Positions 8,180 through 16,966 are shown, counted from the first letter of the stretch. The stretch: DNA of 18,065 nt from Ophiocordyceps camponoti-saundersi (nom. inval.) (GCA_003339415.1 PDHQ01000514.1:1-18065), one strand, 5' to 3'. Notes: a model not told the origin generated them from the sequence alone. Numbers and translations are program-made.

Positions 8180-9590
8180 TAGTCATAAAAATTTAAAAAA
8201 CTTATAAAAGCAACTTGCTTTGCTGCTTTATATAAAAAAAAGTTACTTTTTATATATATAAAGTTAAGAGAATACTAGTCGTTGAACGATTTTAATTTAA
8301 TTTATCTTTTTCTCTTCACAGTCGCTATATAGCAATCTGGTTTTATTTTATCCAGAAACTGAGCTGCAATTTATAATAAATTACGGGGATATTATCCCTA
8401 TAAATTTATTTTTATATATTTACATTTTAAAATTCCTAGAGCTAGAGCAGCTGCCCTAGCTATAGAAAAGGGTCATATTAAAAAAAAAATAAAAAAACCT
8501 ATATAGATATTCCCCGCTAGCACACATTTTTTTTTCCTAAAAAAATTCGGAGGCAGCTCTATAGAACCATAAATTAAACTAAACTTCGCTGCAAATTATT
8601 TATTTTAAAGCGCTCTGCTTCGCTAGGCTTTGCCGCCCTGCTGCAGTAATACGCAGGCGGGACTCAGAGTCCCGGGCGGGGAATAAAATTCCCCCCCCTG
8701 AAGCCTCCCATTGCTACCTGCCTAAAGCGCTATACTAATAAATCTTCTTGCAATTTATCCATTTATCGATGAATAATACACCGCTAGCGGTGTATTATAA
8801 AGGGGCAACCCTTTATGTTATACTCTATTTAAGTTCATATTTTCTTTTATCTTACATATTTCTATATATCCTTCCTAGCACTAGCGTAGCGTAGTGCGTA
8901 GGTTGTAGCCCTGAGGGGCTACTACCGGTGTTAAATGGTTTTTTGATTCTATTAATTTAGTAATTTTTTTTAATAAAAAAAAAATAACCTGCCTAGGTAG
9001 GGCAACCTTAGATCAATCTTTAAAATCTTTATATTTAACACCTTTAATTGTATATTTATTAAAAAAAGGAATAATTTTATAATTTATATCTTCAAATTTT
9101 CTTACTACAAAAATCACCGCTTTTTATCTTTATTGTGGTAATTAAAATTACCGCAGCCGAAAAAATCTACAAAAGATTTCAATAGTTGGGGAATATTATT
9201 CCCGTCTTTGTTGTGCTGAGAAATTCTAAAACTTAATGATATATATTTATCATCTACCACTGAAAAAGATCCTTCTCCCGATAGTTTTTTTTTAGGTAAA
9301 AAAAACCAGTTTTATACTTAAAAAGTAAAAACTACAAATCCTGCCATCCAATCAGGATGAGGTACTAACATCTTTTCAATTATAGGTCTAACTACCGGTA
9401 TAGTTTGGATAAATTTAAGTGATGAAGATAAACCGGCGCAGCCTTCATTGAAGCACATATACTAATAATTTCTTGTAAACCTTTACAAGTTAATTGTTCT
9501 TTGTTATTTAACTTATTAATAATTAATTCTGACCCCTAATCCCCTCTGGGGATATAGGGGTGTTAATTTAAAATCAGCTTTTTTTTGTGT

Positions 9591-9660
9591 AACTTTTTTT
9601 ATTTAGTATATATACTAAATAAAAAAAGTAATTTTTTTTTTATTATTATTAAAAAAAAAA
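9591..9660. repeat. 70-nt AT-rich double hairpin in an endonuclease frame
   Basis: Two inverted repeats lie here, ACTTTTTTTATTTAGTAT with its complement (about 9592-9629) and a T-run/ATT/A-run hairpin (9632-9660). They interrupt KYTLI-TQKKADF at the same codon position at which the 206-bp element sits in two other HEGs, but the sequence is different. It contains an in-frame stop. Confidence 0.8.
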
Positions 9661-10131
9661 TAATTAAAGTATATTTGTTGAAGTGTGATATTATTGTGAA
9701 TACTTCCTTTAAAGATCTTACTTTATAAATACATTCTTTACTAGATATATAAATTGATGGGTGGAGCCCGGAGCCCGCTACATTATTAAAAAATATTTTA
9801 ATCATTTTTAATAAATTTTATATATGAAATATATAAAATGTGTAGCTAGGAAGCTACCTGATAAATCTTTTATATTCAGTTTAATTTGAAATGTAGGCCT
9901 TACTCTTAATTTATCTTTACTTTTTTCTAGGTGTATCATAAAAGAGCCCTCAGCATCCGCGGCGAAGCCTCCTGTAATAAATCAAGGATTTATATCAATT
10001 TCATGGGGGAATTTTATTCCCTGCGAAGCGGAGCTGTCGGTAGTTCTATGAGTTGCGGCTAACGAAGTATGATCTTTAAGAGAGCTATTTGTTGTATAAT
10101 TTTTAATAAATATAGTAGAATATCTAGTTAG

Positions 10132-10176
10132 TCGCTAGCTACGCTAGCAACCTAATTCTCTAGCGTAGCTAGAGAA
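10132..10176. repeat. Double hairpin at the break of the nad2-fused ORF
   Basis: Two perfect hairpins lie here: GCTAGC-TAC-GCTAGC (10134-10148) and TTCTCTAGC-GTA-GCTAGAGAA (10156-10176). The loops TAC and GTA are complements of one another and the inner arm GCTAGC/CTAGC is shared. The element introduces the TAG (10154-10152) that closes the frame coming from nad2 exon 3. Confidence 0.8.
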
Positions 10177-10286
10177 TTTGGAAAATAAAAATATGCAATA
10201 TTTTTATTAACAGGCTGATTCTTATGATTATAGCCATTAAAACTGTTTAAATTTAATTTATTAGAGTATAACATGAATTTTTTTTT

Positions 10287-10939
10287 ACCCATACTTAGTC
10301 ACTCACGGTTAATAAATAAAAATAATAGAATTAGTAATGTTACACATGCTATAACAAAAGATATTGGACTCGATATAGCTATATTATTATACCCAAATCT
10401 TAAATTTCTAGTTATTATTTTATTTTTATTTAATACATTACCTTTTAACACTAAATTTTCTAATAAAGTATTTACTTTATAGTCAGGTAAATTGAAGAAC
10501 ATTTCTTTTATTATACTTAAATAATACACAGCTCCTATTACACTAGTAAGTATTGCAATTATAGATAATAATACTAAACCCTTATTTATAGCTGCGCTTA
10601 ATACCATTTGTTTACCAAAAAATCCTATTAAAGGAGGAACACCTACAAATGAGAAAATAGTAATAGCCAGACTTAAAGCTAATACGGGGTTTATATAAAA
10701 ATATCCTTTTAATTGGCTTACTAGTTGTATAGGGGAATTACTTTTGTCTATTAAAAAATCGTGCTCTGGGTTTTCACTAGTATAGCAATATAAAGAGAAA
10801 CCTATAGCTACTAGTATAAAAAATGCATTTAAATTACTAATTGTGTACTGTGTTAAATAGAATATAAATGCTTGAGTTGACTCTACACTAGATATACCTA
10901 ATGCTAATAATATAAAACCTACATGAGATATTGTACTGT
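10287..10939 (-). CDS. nad2: NADH dehydrogenase subunit 2, internal exon
   Basis: The exon encodes 217 residues after completing the Tyr codon split with the previous exon. It starts [20 protein letters not shown], contains [19 protein letters not shown] and [18 protein letters not shown] (the conserved part of the antiporter-like complex I subunit), then [17 protein letters not shown], and ends LFINREWLSMG, with TGA for Trp. Several hydrophobic helices are obvious. The 5' end follows the intron-terminal G (10940), restoring FAY-STISH; the 3' end is T (10287). No palindrome interrupts it. Confidence 0.93.
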
Positions 10940-11144
10940 CTTGTTTGTAGTTTTTTCATTAATTCCTATTAATGGAAAAACTGGTTTCATATATCTTTAG
11001 ATATATGAAACTATAATTATACAATTGCCAAATCAATTTTTAATCTTTATTAATTTTTTTTTGTAGAGGGGGAATTCCCCCCCCCTCCCCTCCCTAAAAT
11101 TCCGAAGAGCCCGCCCGGCTACGGCGGAATAACAACATTCAGGG

Positions 11145-11198
11145 ATAAATATAAATATAAATATAAATATAAATATAAATATAAATATAAATACAAAT
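11145..11198. repeat. ATAAAT hexanucleotide tandem repeat
   Basis: Eight perfect copies of ATAAAT (11145-11192) and one variant (ACAAAT) are bounded by AGGG on the left and CCCT on the right, so the array sits in the loop of a short G/C clamp. It is intronic and non-coding; its length is likely to vary between strains. Confidence 0.95.
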
Positions 11199-11426
11199 CC
11201 CTCCCTCTATTGAAAGATTTTTAATCTTTAAGGGGCGGAGCGGAGCGTAAAAAATATTTTTATTATAAAAAATCCGTAAATAACCTTTTTGCATTCATAT
11301 TTGATTTTATTTGCATTATCTTAGTAACACCTTGTTTAGTCAAATGTTCTTTTTTATTGATCATTTCTCCTATCTTTATTCAGTCTACATAGTCATTATA
11401 TTTTACACCACTAAGGGTATTTATCA

Positions 11427-11466
11427 ATTTTATATATATATATAGACATATATATACATATAAAAT
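11427..11466. repeat. AGACAT-loop hairpin, member 2
   Basis: AT arms (11427-11443 and 11450-11466, one mismatch) flank AGACAT at 11444-11449. The flanks (TTATCAATTTTAT on the left, ATAAAATCCT on the right) are shared with member 4 at 16655-16694, so those two are copies of one element in unrelated ORFs. Confidence 0.85.
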
Positions 11467-11551
11467 CCTGCGGCTAAATGCTTTAATTATTTAAAAATTG
11501 TCTGCAAATTTAGTACATCTATAATAACCTCACTTTTGATTAGATGGTTGT

Positions 11552-11571
11552 ACGGCCGCGAAGCTGGCCGT
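11552..11571. repeat. GC palindrome ACGGCC/GGCCGT in an endonuclease frame
   Basis: Arms ACGGCC and GGCCGT enclose GCGAAGCT. It lies between NCG and QPSNQKWGYYRC, which are adjacent in intact LAGLIDADG_1 proteins, so it is an insertion; it shifts the frame. Confidence 0.75.
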
Positions 11572-11623
11572 GACCACAATTAAAGAAATATATAAAACTT
11601 TTTAATAATTCTATATCCCTAAT

Positions 11624-11640
11624 CCCCGCCTCCGGCGGGG
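11624..11640. repeat. GC palindrome CCCCGCC-TCC-GGCGGGG
   Basis: A perfect 7-bp stem with a 3-nt loop, inserted between VSKH and RDIELLKSF of the LAGLIDADG_1 ORF. Similar GCC-TCC-GGC cores appear near 12312-12322 and 12892-12904. Confidence 0.75.
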
Positions 11641-11728
11641 ATACCATGTTTACTTACTTGAAATAAAATTTGAACGCCTGCTCCAACAGTATTTCGATTA
11701 TTTGTAATTTTTACAAAGAAACAACCAT

Positions 11729-11742
11729 GCGGAGCGCTCCGC
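11729..11742. repeat. GC palindrome GCGGAGCGCTCCGC
   Basis: A perfect 14-nt palindrome that interrupts the second LAGLIDADG motif (WVVGFVS ... GCFFVKI). Confidence 0.8.
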
Positions 11743-11968
11743 TTACAAATCCAACTACTCACTGAGGGTCAGGTATTTTTTGGTTATCTACTAATAGACG
11801 CAATACTGGTGTAGTATTAGGAAAACTTTCTTTTAAAATATCAGATAGCCCTAAGTTTAAAGAAGCCCTGATATTAACAATCTCTTGTAAACCTTGTTCA
11901 TTTAAATGCTTTTTATTCAATACCATTTCAACTATTTTTTTGAATAGTAAATAATCTGCGTGTTTTTG

Positions 11969-12174
11969 AGTTATTTTTATTTTAATAATTTTTCTTTTTA
12001 TACTATTAAAAGAAAAATAATTTCTTTTTTGTATCTTTAGATACAAAAAAGAAACGAAGTTATAAATAAAAATTAGTTTTTTTTTTAGCATTTTTTTAAA
12101 TCATGTTATGTTATTTAAAAAAATACGTTTTTCTTTAATATTTATATTAAAGAGAAAACTTAAAAAAAAACTTA
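11969..12174. repeat. 206-bp in-frame element, copy 2
   Basis: Identical over 206 bases to 3243-3448. Here the minus strand joins HKYPLI to TQKHADYLLFKK through the same residues (SFFLSFL ... KIKI), in the same frame and at the same protein position as copy 1. The host ORF differs in sequence on both sides, so the identity is confined to the element. Confidence 0.92.
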
Positions 12175-12565
12175 TTAGCGGGTATTTATGAATTTTTGTT
12201 TTTTAATTATGTAATAATTATTAAAAACAAAAATACGTTTTTTTTTGAATCTTTAGTTCAAAAAAAACCAAAATGCCTTAAAACTTGTCCTAGTATTTGT
12301 TGCTACGAAGTAGGCCGGAGGCCTGAACTTACTCTAAATGCACACATTGACTCACTTTCAGAAATAATTCCAGTGTTACCAAAATAAGCTTTTATTGATT
12401 TTAATAGTTCTAAATCTTTTCTATGTAAAGCTATTTGAAATAGTACTTCCACCCTAGGCAAAGCCCCTATTCTAGAGTTAGAATTTTTTCTAATAATACA
12501 TACAAATGATCCCTCAGAAGACTATTAAATTGATCAAATTAATCCATACTATTTAAATAGAATAT

Positions 12566-12860
12566 TTAGCTTTTCCGGCTGCGAAGCAGCCCCCCCCCCC
12601 CTCCCTCTAATTTATACATCATTGATTCACACATGTGTGGTCCAACTATCGCTCTTAATTTTGGCATAGAATTTTGTTTTATGTGAATACGAGGTTGAGT
12701 TGGAGTATGAAAACGTAAGGTACAATTTAATTCATACCTAATATAAAGCACATTCATTAATTTAATAACATCAAGTATTGTGTAAGATCACCACAGATTG
12801 TTCTGACCTTGCCGAGTAAGGCATAGACCCTTTGCCTGAGAAACTAATTGAAAAGTTAAT
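12566..12860 (-). pseudogene. C-terminal fragment of a LAGLIDADG_2 endonuclease
   Basis: With TGA as Trp the frame reads QGQNNLWWSYTILDVIKLMN, VLYIRYELNCTLRF, RIHIKQNSMPKLRAIVGPHM and CESMMYKLE, then runs into a C/G homopolymer palindrome (12577-12602). This is the end of a LAGLIDADG_2 enzyme: compare LDCTIQ, IYIKSSSVPALRELLIPYIH and SMKYKL at 308-532. No N-terminal half was found nearby; it sits between two LAGLIDADG_1 remnants. An orphan fragment of this kind suggests a past invasion and loss. Confidence 0.7.
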
Positions 12861-14310
12861 TTATGAAGTAATTCTTTTTGTATTCATCCCCCGGCCTCCG
12901 GCCAGGTTGCCCGACTCCCGGCGGGCGACTGATTTTATAGCAAGAATTTGGTCAAACCCTTCCTTGGTTGTATGACCTTTATTCTTCATTATTTCTGCTA
13001 CACGACACCTGGGCTGCGGAGCGGCACCCCCACAACAGAGTGATTGTTGTGGGGCGCTTCGCAGAAAAATCCTTAAATTTTACACCTAGTATTGGATGTT
13101 TTCTATAAAAAGGAATAATTATCTCTTCGATATCGGTAAATTTTGTACACCTGAAAATTCCAAAATCTTTACCTCGTCGATTATTATAATTACCACATCG
13201 AAAGTAATTTTCAAAACTACGCATTAATCACTCATCACGATTATGCTGAGTTAAACTAAATTCTAATATAACTTGAAATCCTATTTTATTTGAATTAGAT
13301 TTAATAGTATGAATGAAAAAATGCTCCTGTTGTGAACCCTGCAACTCATTGGGGATCAACAATTGGTTTTGTGGAAATTACTGGTCTAGCTACAGAAATA
13401 ATATTAGGAAATAAAACTTTTAATTTTTCAGAATTTTCTGTATCTAGATAGACATATCTAGATATAGAAAATCCGTCCGGAGGACGACAAACCTCAATTT
13501 AAAGATGCTTTCATTGCTACAATTTTCTCCAATCCCTCCCTATTCAAATGCTCTTTATTAAGCTTCATCATTATTACTTCTCTGAACAAAAGGTAATCAG
13601 CTTGCTTCTGAGTGATCAATGGGTAGTAACCCTTGGGTTACTACCTACGTTTTTTTTCATCTAAAAAAAACTAGGAATTTATCGAAATGAGGGATAACAA
13701 TATTAAACAGATCACTAAATTTAGTTATACTAAAATTAACTGTATTAGTTGCCAAATTACGAGTAAAATAACCTGTATTTTTAAAATTTTTTTCTTTTTA
13801 AGAAAAAAATTAGTTTTTTTTTTTTTAAAAAAAAACAAATACTGTTGAACAAGAACTAATAAAGCTAAATCTCTAGAATTCATTCTTATTTCAAGAGAAG
13901 CCTGCACAATTCAATTGTTGTTTGTTTTAGATCTTTGTTTAATAGATATTACAAATGAACCCTCACCTGTTTTTTTATATATAAAAAAAAAATAAAGCCC
14001 ACTCACAAAATTTGGATTTATATTTTAACTACTATTATTTTCCGATGAGGTAGAATAACACCTAACCTTTAATGTATGAAAGCTTCCTACTTGTGATCTT
14101 AAATTTGGGGCTGGCTAGCCCCCCTCATATTTATAAATTTAGGGAGTTATTGGTATTTCGCTTACTGCTAAATAGTCTAATATTGTATTGTATGAAAATA
14201 GCATCTGATATTCCAGTTATAAAATAAGGATCTATATTATTATAATTATCATCTAACAAAAATTTTGTTGAAGTTGAAAACAATCTCCACTTATTTATTA
14301 ATTGATTACC
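12861..14310 (-). pseudogene. LAGLIDADG_1 ORF (5' one) of nad2 intron 2, broken
   Basis: Pieces in order: LFSTSTKFLLDD, NNIDPYFITGISDA; an insert of about 235 nt (13965-14199); EGSFVISIKQRSKTNNNW, IVQASLEIRMNSRDLALLVL, VQQYLF; an A/T hairpin (about 13785-13840); KNTGYF and TVNFSITKFSDLFNIVIPHF; a hairpin pair (about 13617-13675); PLITQKQADYLLFREV; KEHLNREGLEKIVAMKASLN; an AGACAT hairpin (13436-13469); PIVDPQWVAGF; QVILEFSLTQHNRDEWLMR; CGNYNNRRGKDFGIFRCTKF; IIIPFYRKHPILGVKFKDF; a GC palindrome (about 13010-13070); and a stop at 12863-12861. The first LAGLIDADG motif is split by the 235-nt insert. At least six separate insertions mean no intact product. Confidence 0.8.
13436..13469. repeat. AGACAT-loop hairpin, member 3
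   Basis: Arms TTCTGTATCTAGAT (13436-13449) and ATCTAGATATAGAA (13456-13469) pair at 13 of 14 positions around AGACAT (13450-13455). It lies in the linker region between the two LAGLIDADG halves of the 5' ORF in nad2 intron 2. Confidence 0.85.
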
Positions 14311-14339
14311 TTTTCAGTAATTGATTTGTCAATTGAAAG

Positions 14340-14756
14340 TATTTTTAAATACTTTTAGAGTACACCTTAATACAGTAGTTACTGTATAACTACCGTCTAC
14401 TCGTTGCTCTTTTACAATTATAAACTTTTATAAAGTTTAACTAATTGACTTAGATCCGCGATTATCCATTTCACGTGTTTCCACTTATTTTCTGACTTTT
14501 TACTATACCTGAATGATTAGTTCAGCCACTCTTATCATATAATGTTTAGTATCAAAAACTTTAGGGGTTTCCCGGAATTTGGTAGTAACCCTAGCACTAA
14601 TTTTAGGCGTATTTTCTGCGAAGCGTGGATAGCCCCCCTGGAAAATTTGCCTGTAATAAATAAAATTACGTTTTTATAATAATAAAAACTAGAAGTCGGG
14701 TTACAACCTAGCATAAGCATAGCTTATGCTAGGCAGTTGAGCTCACAGTTAAATAT
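14340..14756 (-). ncRNA. Group I core of the second nad2 intron
   Basis: In sense order: a perfect 11-bp hairpin near the 5' end (14732-14708, CTAGCATAAGC arms); a P-like AATTCCGGGAAACCCCTAAAG (14580-14560); a Q-like AATGGATAATCGCGGATCTAAG (14472-14451); an R-like CAACGAGTAGACGG (14405-14392); and an S-like AAGGTGTACTCTAAA (14369-14355). GAGTA in R and TACTC in S pair exactly as P7. The same elements in the same order form the core of the first nad2 intron, so the two are sister introns. Confidence 0.8.
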
Positions 14757-15225
14757 AAGCAAATAATCTTTTTATACGGTACTGAGTTAAACCTACTACT
14801 GTACCCACTATTAACGAGAATAAAGAGCTCATTAGCAATATAAAAGTTCAGCTATGTGCTCCTGATCCTGACACTTGCTGCAGTGACAGAGCTCCTGAAA
14901 AGTTATTATTAGTATAATAAACTAATTGTAACAATAAAATAAATATAGATATTTTAGCAATTAAAGCTACAAATGTTGTTACTATGGTTGGTATAGCGTC
15001 GTATACGTCGGGTGCTCAAAAATGGAAAGGTGCTGCCGAAACTTTAAATAAAAATCCTATAGTAAGTATTACTAAAGAAAGATTAATATAGTACGGTTTA
15101 TATCATAAATCTGCAGAGCTTATCTCACTTATACTAGTTATAATATATAAATTATCTAAGCTAGTACTTCCCGAATTAGCGTATAATAAACCTGTACCTA
15201 ATAATATAAAACAGGAACTTAAACC
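14757..15225 (-). CDS. nad2: NADH dehydrogenase subunit 2, internal exon
   Basis: The exon encodes 156 full codons plus the first base of a Tyr codon. It begins [20 protein letters not shown] and contains the most conserved Nad2 block, [20 protein letters not shown], then [20 protein letters not shown] (the Lys residues of the proton path are present), and ends [14 protein letters not shown]. Three conserved Trp codons are TGA (DLWYK, FHFWAP, HSWTF). The 5' boundary restores FLLGG-LSSC with an intron-terminal G (15226). No insertion interrupts the exon although both flanking introns are full of them. Confidence 0.95.
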
Positions 15226-15309
15226 CATGAAAAGTTACAGATTTATCCCACAAATAAATTTAAATAAGTTAATCTTTAAATACTCTTATCTCTCCCTCCT
15301 ATGCGCAAG

Positions 15310-16310
15310 CTAGGATTTAATTTTCCTTATTTGTTCAAGGCTAATTTTTCTCCGCAGGCTAGTATAACCGAAAAATATGCGCCCTCAAAAGATAAATGTT
15401 TTTTATCTTTCATCATATCAACCACAGTGCCAGCTGATTTTTATCGTAGATAAAAATATGCGTGGTTGCCCTGTGGGCGGGCTACAAAAATCCTCAAAAT
15501 CTTTAGACTTTATTCCTACAATCGGATACTCCTTAAAGAATGGTATTATTTTTTCAGAGAGATATGTTAATTTACGGCTAGCCCCCCGATACCTAAACAC
15601 GTTCTTACTTTGATGTATACGGCTTCGCCCACAATTTAAATATTCAACTAAATTTACCATTAATAGTTCATCTCTAATGTGCTGAGTAAGTTGGAATTAA
15701 AGTTGTATATTAACCTTTGTTTTAGTAGTTAAAGACTTATTTATACCAATAAAAAAACCAACCTTCAGCGGATGCAAAACCAGCTAACCATTGAGGATTA
15801 GTTATAAGTTGGGACTTCGTCCAACTAAAGGTCTAATTGCTGGCACTACATTAGGAAAAGATTCCTTCAAATGATTAGACAAACCTAGATTCATTGAACC
15901 TTTTAATGCTACTATTTGATGTAACCCCGAAATAGTTAAATGTTGTTTGTTAGCTACCAGGTTATACCCTTGTTTAACTTTTTTTTTTAATAATATATAT
16001 ATATATTATATAAAGAAAAAAAAGTAAATTTTTTTTCTTTTAGAATTTTTATAGAAATAATAATAAATAATTCTAAAAGAAAAAAAAAATTAAAGAGTTG
16101 ATAGTCTGCAGATTTTTGTGTAATTAAAGGGAATTGATCCAAATGATCAATAATTTTTATTAAATCTTTAATCGAGGTAATACGGTAGTGGTAAATATTT
16201 AAGGTTTCATCTTTGAATATATAACCAACTCCCCGCGCAGCAGGGTTGCCCAGCTCCGCTGGGCGACCTAAATATTGTTGAATACTTTGTAAAAGGACTT
16301 TATCCTATTA
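15310..16310 (-). pseudogene. LAGLIDADG_1 ORF of nad2 intron 1, 5'-truncated and broken
   Basis: The remnant starts in the middle of the first half (LLQSIQQYLG), without the first LAGLIDADG motif. A GC double hairpin (about 16231-16266) precedes GVGYIFKDETLNIYHYRITS; then IIDHLDQFPLITQKSADYQL; an AT hairpin insert (about 15965-16095); NKQHLTISGLHQIVALKGSM; a short GC-poor hairpin near 15808-15830; NPQWLAGF; LVEYLNCGRSRIHQSKNVFR; IIPFFKEYPIVGIKSKDFED; a hairpin (about 15431-15480); MMKDKKHL; an insert; and LEQIRKIKS with stop 15312-15310. It cannot give an intact enzyme. The open part 15418-15660 is only the fragment between two insertions. Confidence 0.75.
15424..15480. repeat. Hairpin with TATC-GTA-GATA core, flanks GCTGA...TATGC
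   Basis: Inner stem TTTTTATC-GTA-GATAAAAA (15438-15456), flanked by CAGCTGA and TATGC. The element at 7987-8030 has the same GCTGA, core and TATGC with a one-base-longer arm, and 6781-6807 has the core in the form TATC-TAC-GATA followed by TATGC. Here it interrupts KDFEDF of a LAGLIDADG_1 frame. Confidence 0.75.
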
Positions 16311-16654
16311 ATTCTAACTTAGCCCAGTTAACCTTTTTCTTTTTTATAAATATATTATTATTCGAATAATAATATTACTATCTAGACATTAAGAAATAGT
16401 TAATTTATTACAACTTTTTAAAACCATATTGATTATTATAATTAACATTACGAGTTAAATACCTAGAAATCGTGGATTGTCCTATATTTAAAGCTAATGC
16501 CGCTGCAGATATAGAATCATATCTTTTTGTAATATTATTTTTTATATCCAGAACTTCTATTCTTTGACAAGGTCTTCCTGACCCTGCTGTTTTTGGTCTC
16601 CCTTTTTGGCTATTAGATATCTTAGCTCGAGTTTCTTCAGAGCGGGTTTTATCA

Positions 16655-16694
16655 ATTTTATATATATATATAGACATATATATATATATAAAAT
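16655..16694. repeat. AGACAT-loop hairpin, member 4
   Basis: 17-bp AT arms (16655-16671 and 16678-16694) flank AGACAT at 16672-16677. Flanks TTATCAATTTTAT and ATAAAATCCT equal those of member 2 (11427-11466). Confidence 0.85.
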
Positions 16695-16966
16695 CCTCCA
16701 AAGGAGATAGATAGGATTTCTTTCTCCTTTTTTAGCTTCGGACATCTTAATTCGAGTTCCTTCAGTATATTTATAGCCAAAAGACGAGTCAGCTTTTTTT
16801 TTTTAGATTATACTGCGGATTTAGTAAATCAATATAATACTGTTCTCTTTTAACACATTCTTCAGGGCTTGAATACTCAAGAATTTCAAGAGAAAATTTA
16901 CAATAACCATATTTAAGTAGAGCATTTAGAATATGGCTTTTAGACCTTTGTAAAACTTTTTCAATA

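Larger units (their letters stand above)
7545..8375 (-). ncRNA. Group I core of the third nad2 intron
   Basis: In sense order: a P-like element (AATTGCAGCTCAG, near 8372-8360), the R-like GTTCAACGACTAG (8287-8275) and the S-like AAGACATAGTCTG (7557-7545). GACTA in R and TAGTC in S are exact complements (P7). The long R-S interval carries the hairpin array 7987-8179 plus AT-rich repeats, so the folded core must tolerate a very large peripheral loop. Confidence 0.7.
7485..10286 (-). other. nad2 group I intron (third in the window)
   Basis: This 2.8-kb intron separates EWLSMG from TILVQILFNG-stop. Its 5' part holds a LAGLIDADG ORF that continues in frame from nad2, and its 3' part holds the catalytic core. 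The R-like element CAACGACTAG (about 8285-8275) and the S-like AAGACATAGTC (7557-7547) pair GACTA/TAGTC as P7, with a P-like AATTGCAGC upstream near 8364-8372. The roughly 700-nt loop between R and S (P8 region) is filled with tandem hairpins. The splice sites are inferred. Confidence 0.8.
8818..10286 (-). pseudogene. LAGLIDADG_1 ORF of nad2 intron 3, broken by hairpins
   Basis: The frame enters from nad2 exon 3 and runs through about 44 intronic residues before a hairpin-encoded TAG at 10154-10152. The pieces that follow can be aligned in order: DINPWFITG-(insert)-ADAEGSFMIHLEKSKD and VRPTFQIKLNIKDLS; MIKIFFNN and IYISSKECIYKVRSLKEVF; HFNKYTLI, a 70-nt insert (9591-9660) and TQKKADF; HPDWMAGF; SLSFRISQHNKD; KYTIKGVKYKDF; and KIKENMNLNRV with stop at 8820-8818. 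Every break coincides with a small palindrome (10132-10176, near 10020-10035, 9810-9850, 9591-9660, 9110-9160, 8890-8935). The protein would be a normal LAGLIDADG_1 endonuclease of about 300 residues; as it stands it cannot be made in one piece. Confidence 0.8.
11263..12540 (-). pseudogene. LAGLIDADG_1 ORF (3' one) of nad2 intron 2, broken
   Basis: Ordered pieces of one LAGLIDADG_1 enzyme: SSEGSFVCIIRKNSNSRIG, VLFQIALHRKDLELLKSIK, AYFGNTGIISESESMCAF; an AT hairpin pair near 12190-12280; HKYPLI; the 206-bp element; TQKHADYLLFKKIVEM; PDPQWVVGFVS; GCFFVKITNNRNTVGAG; RDIELLKSFIYFFNCG; QPSNQKWGYYRCTKFADNF; SGVKYNDYVDWIKIGEM; KKEHLTKQGVTKIMQ; and a stop at 11265-11263. Short palindromes stand exactly at the breaks: GCGGAGCGCTCCGC (11729-11742), CCCCGCC-TCC-GGCGGGG (11624-11640), ACGGCC/GGCCGT (11552-11571) and an AGACAT hairpin (11427-11466). 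The open part 11759-12091 begins with an ATG inside the 206-bp element. Not expected to be functional. Confidence 0.8.
10940..14756 (-). other. nad2 group I intron (second in the window)
   Basis: This 3.8-kb intron splits the Tyr codon of RLFAY-STISH (T | AC). The exon ends in T (14757) and the intron in G (10940). The core lies at the 5' end and the rest carries two LAGLIDADG_1 ORFs, a LAGLIDADG_2 tail fragment, one copy of the 206-bp element and many palindromes. The last 300 nt before the 3' splice site hold a hexanucleotide tandem repeat and AT-rich hairpins. Confidence 0.85.

Noticed and set aside
10273..10482. 69-codon open frame on the plus strand
   Set aside because: Exact antisense of nad2 exon sequence, whose protein is unmistakable.
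12196..12387. 63-codon open frame on the plus strand
   Set aside because: Antisense to a LAGLIDADG_1 remnant and its hairpin inserts.
14535..14720. 61-codon frame MLMLGCNPTSS... on the minus strand
   Set aside because: It crosses the 5' part of the group I core of nad2 intron 2, including the P element; coding by chance.
15377..15613. 78-codon open frame on the plus strand
   Set aside because: Antisense to the LAGLIDADG_1 remnant; it includes a hairpin.
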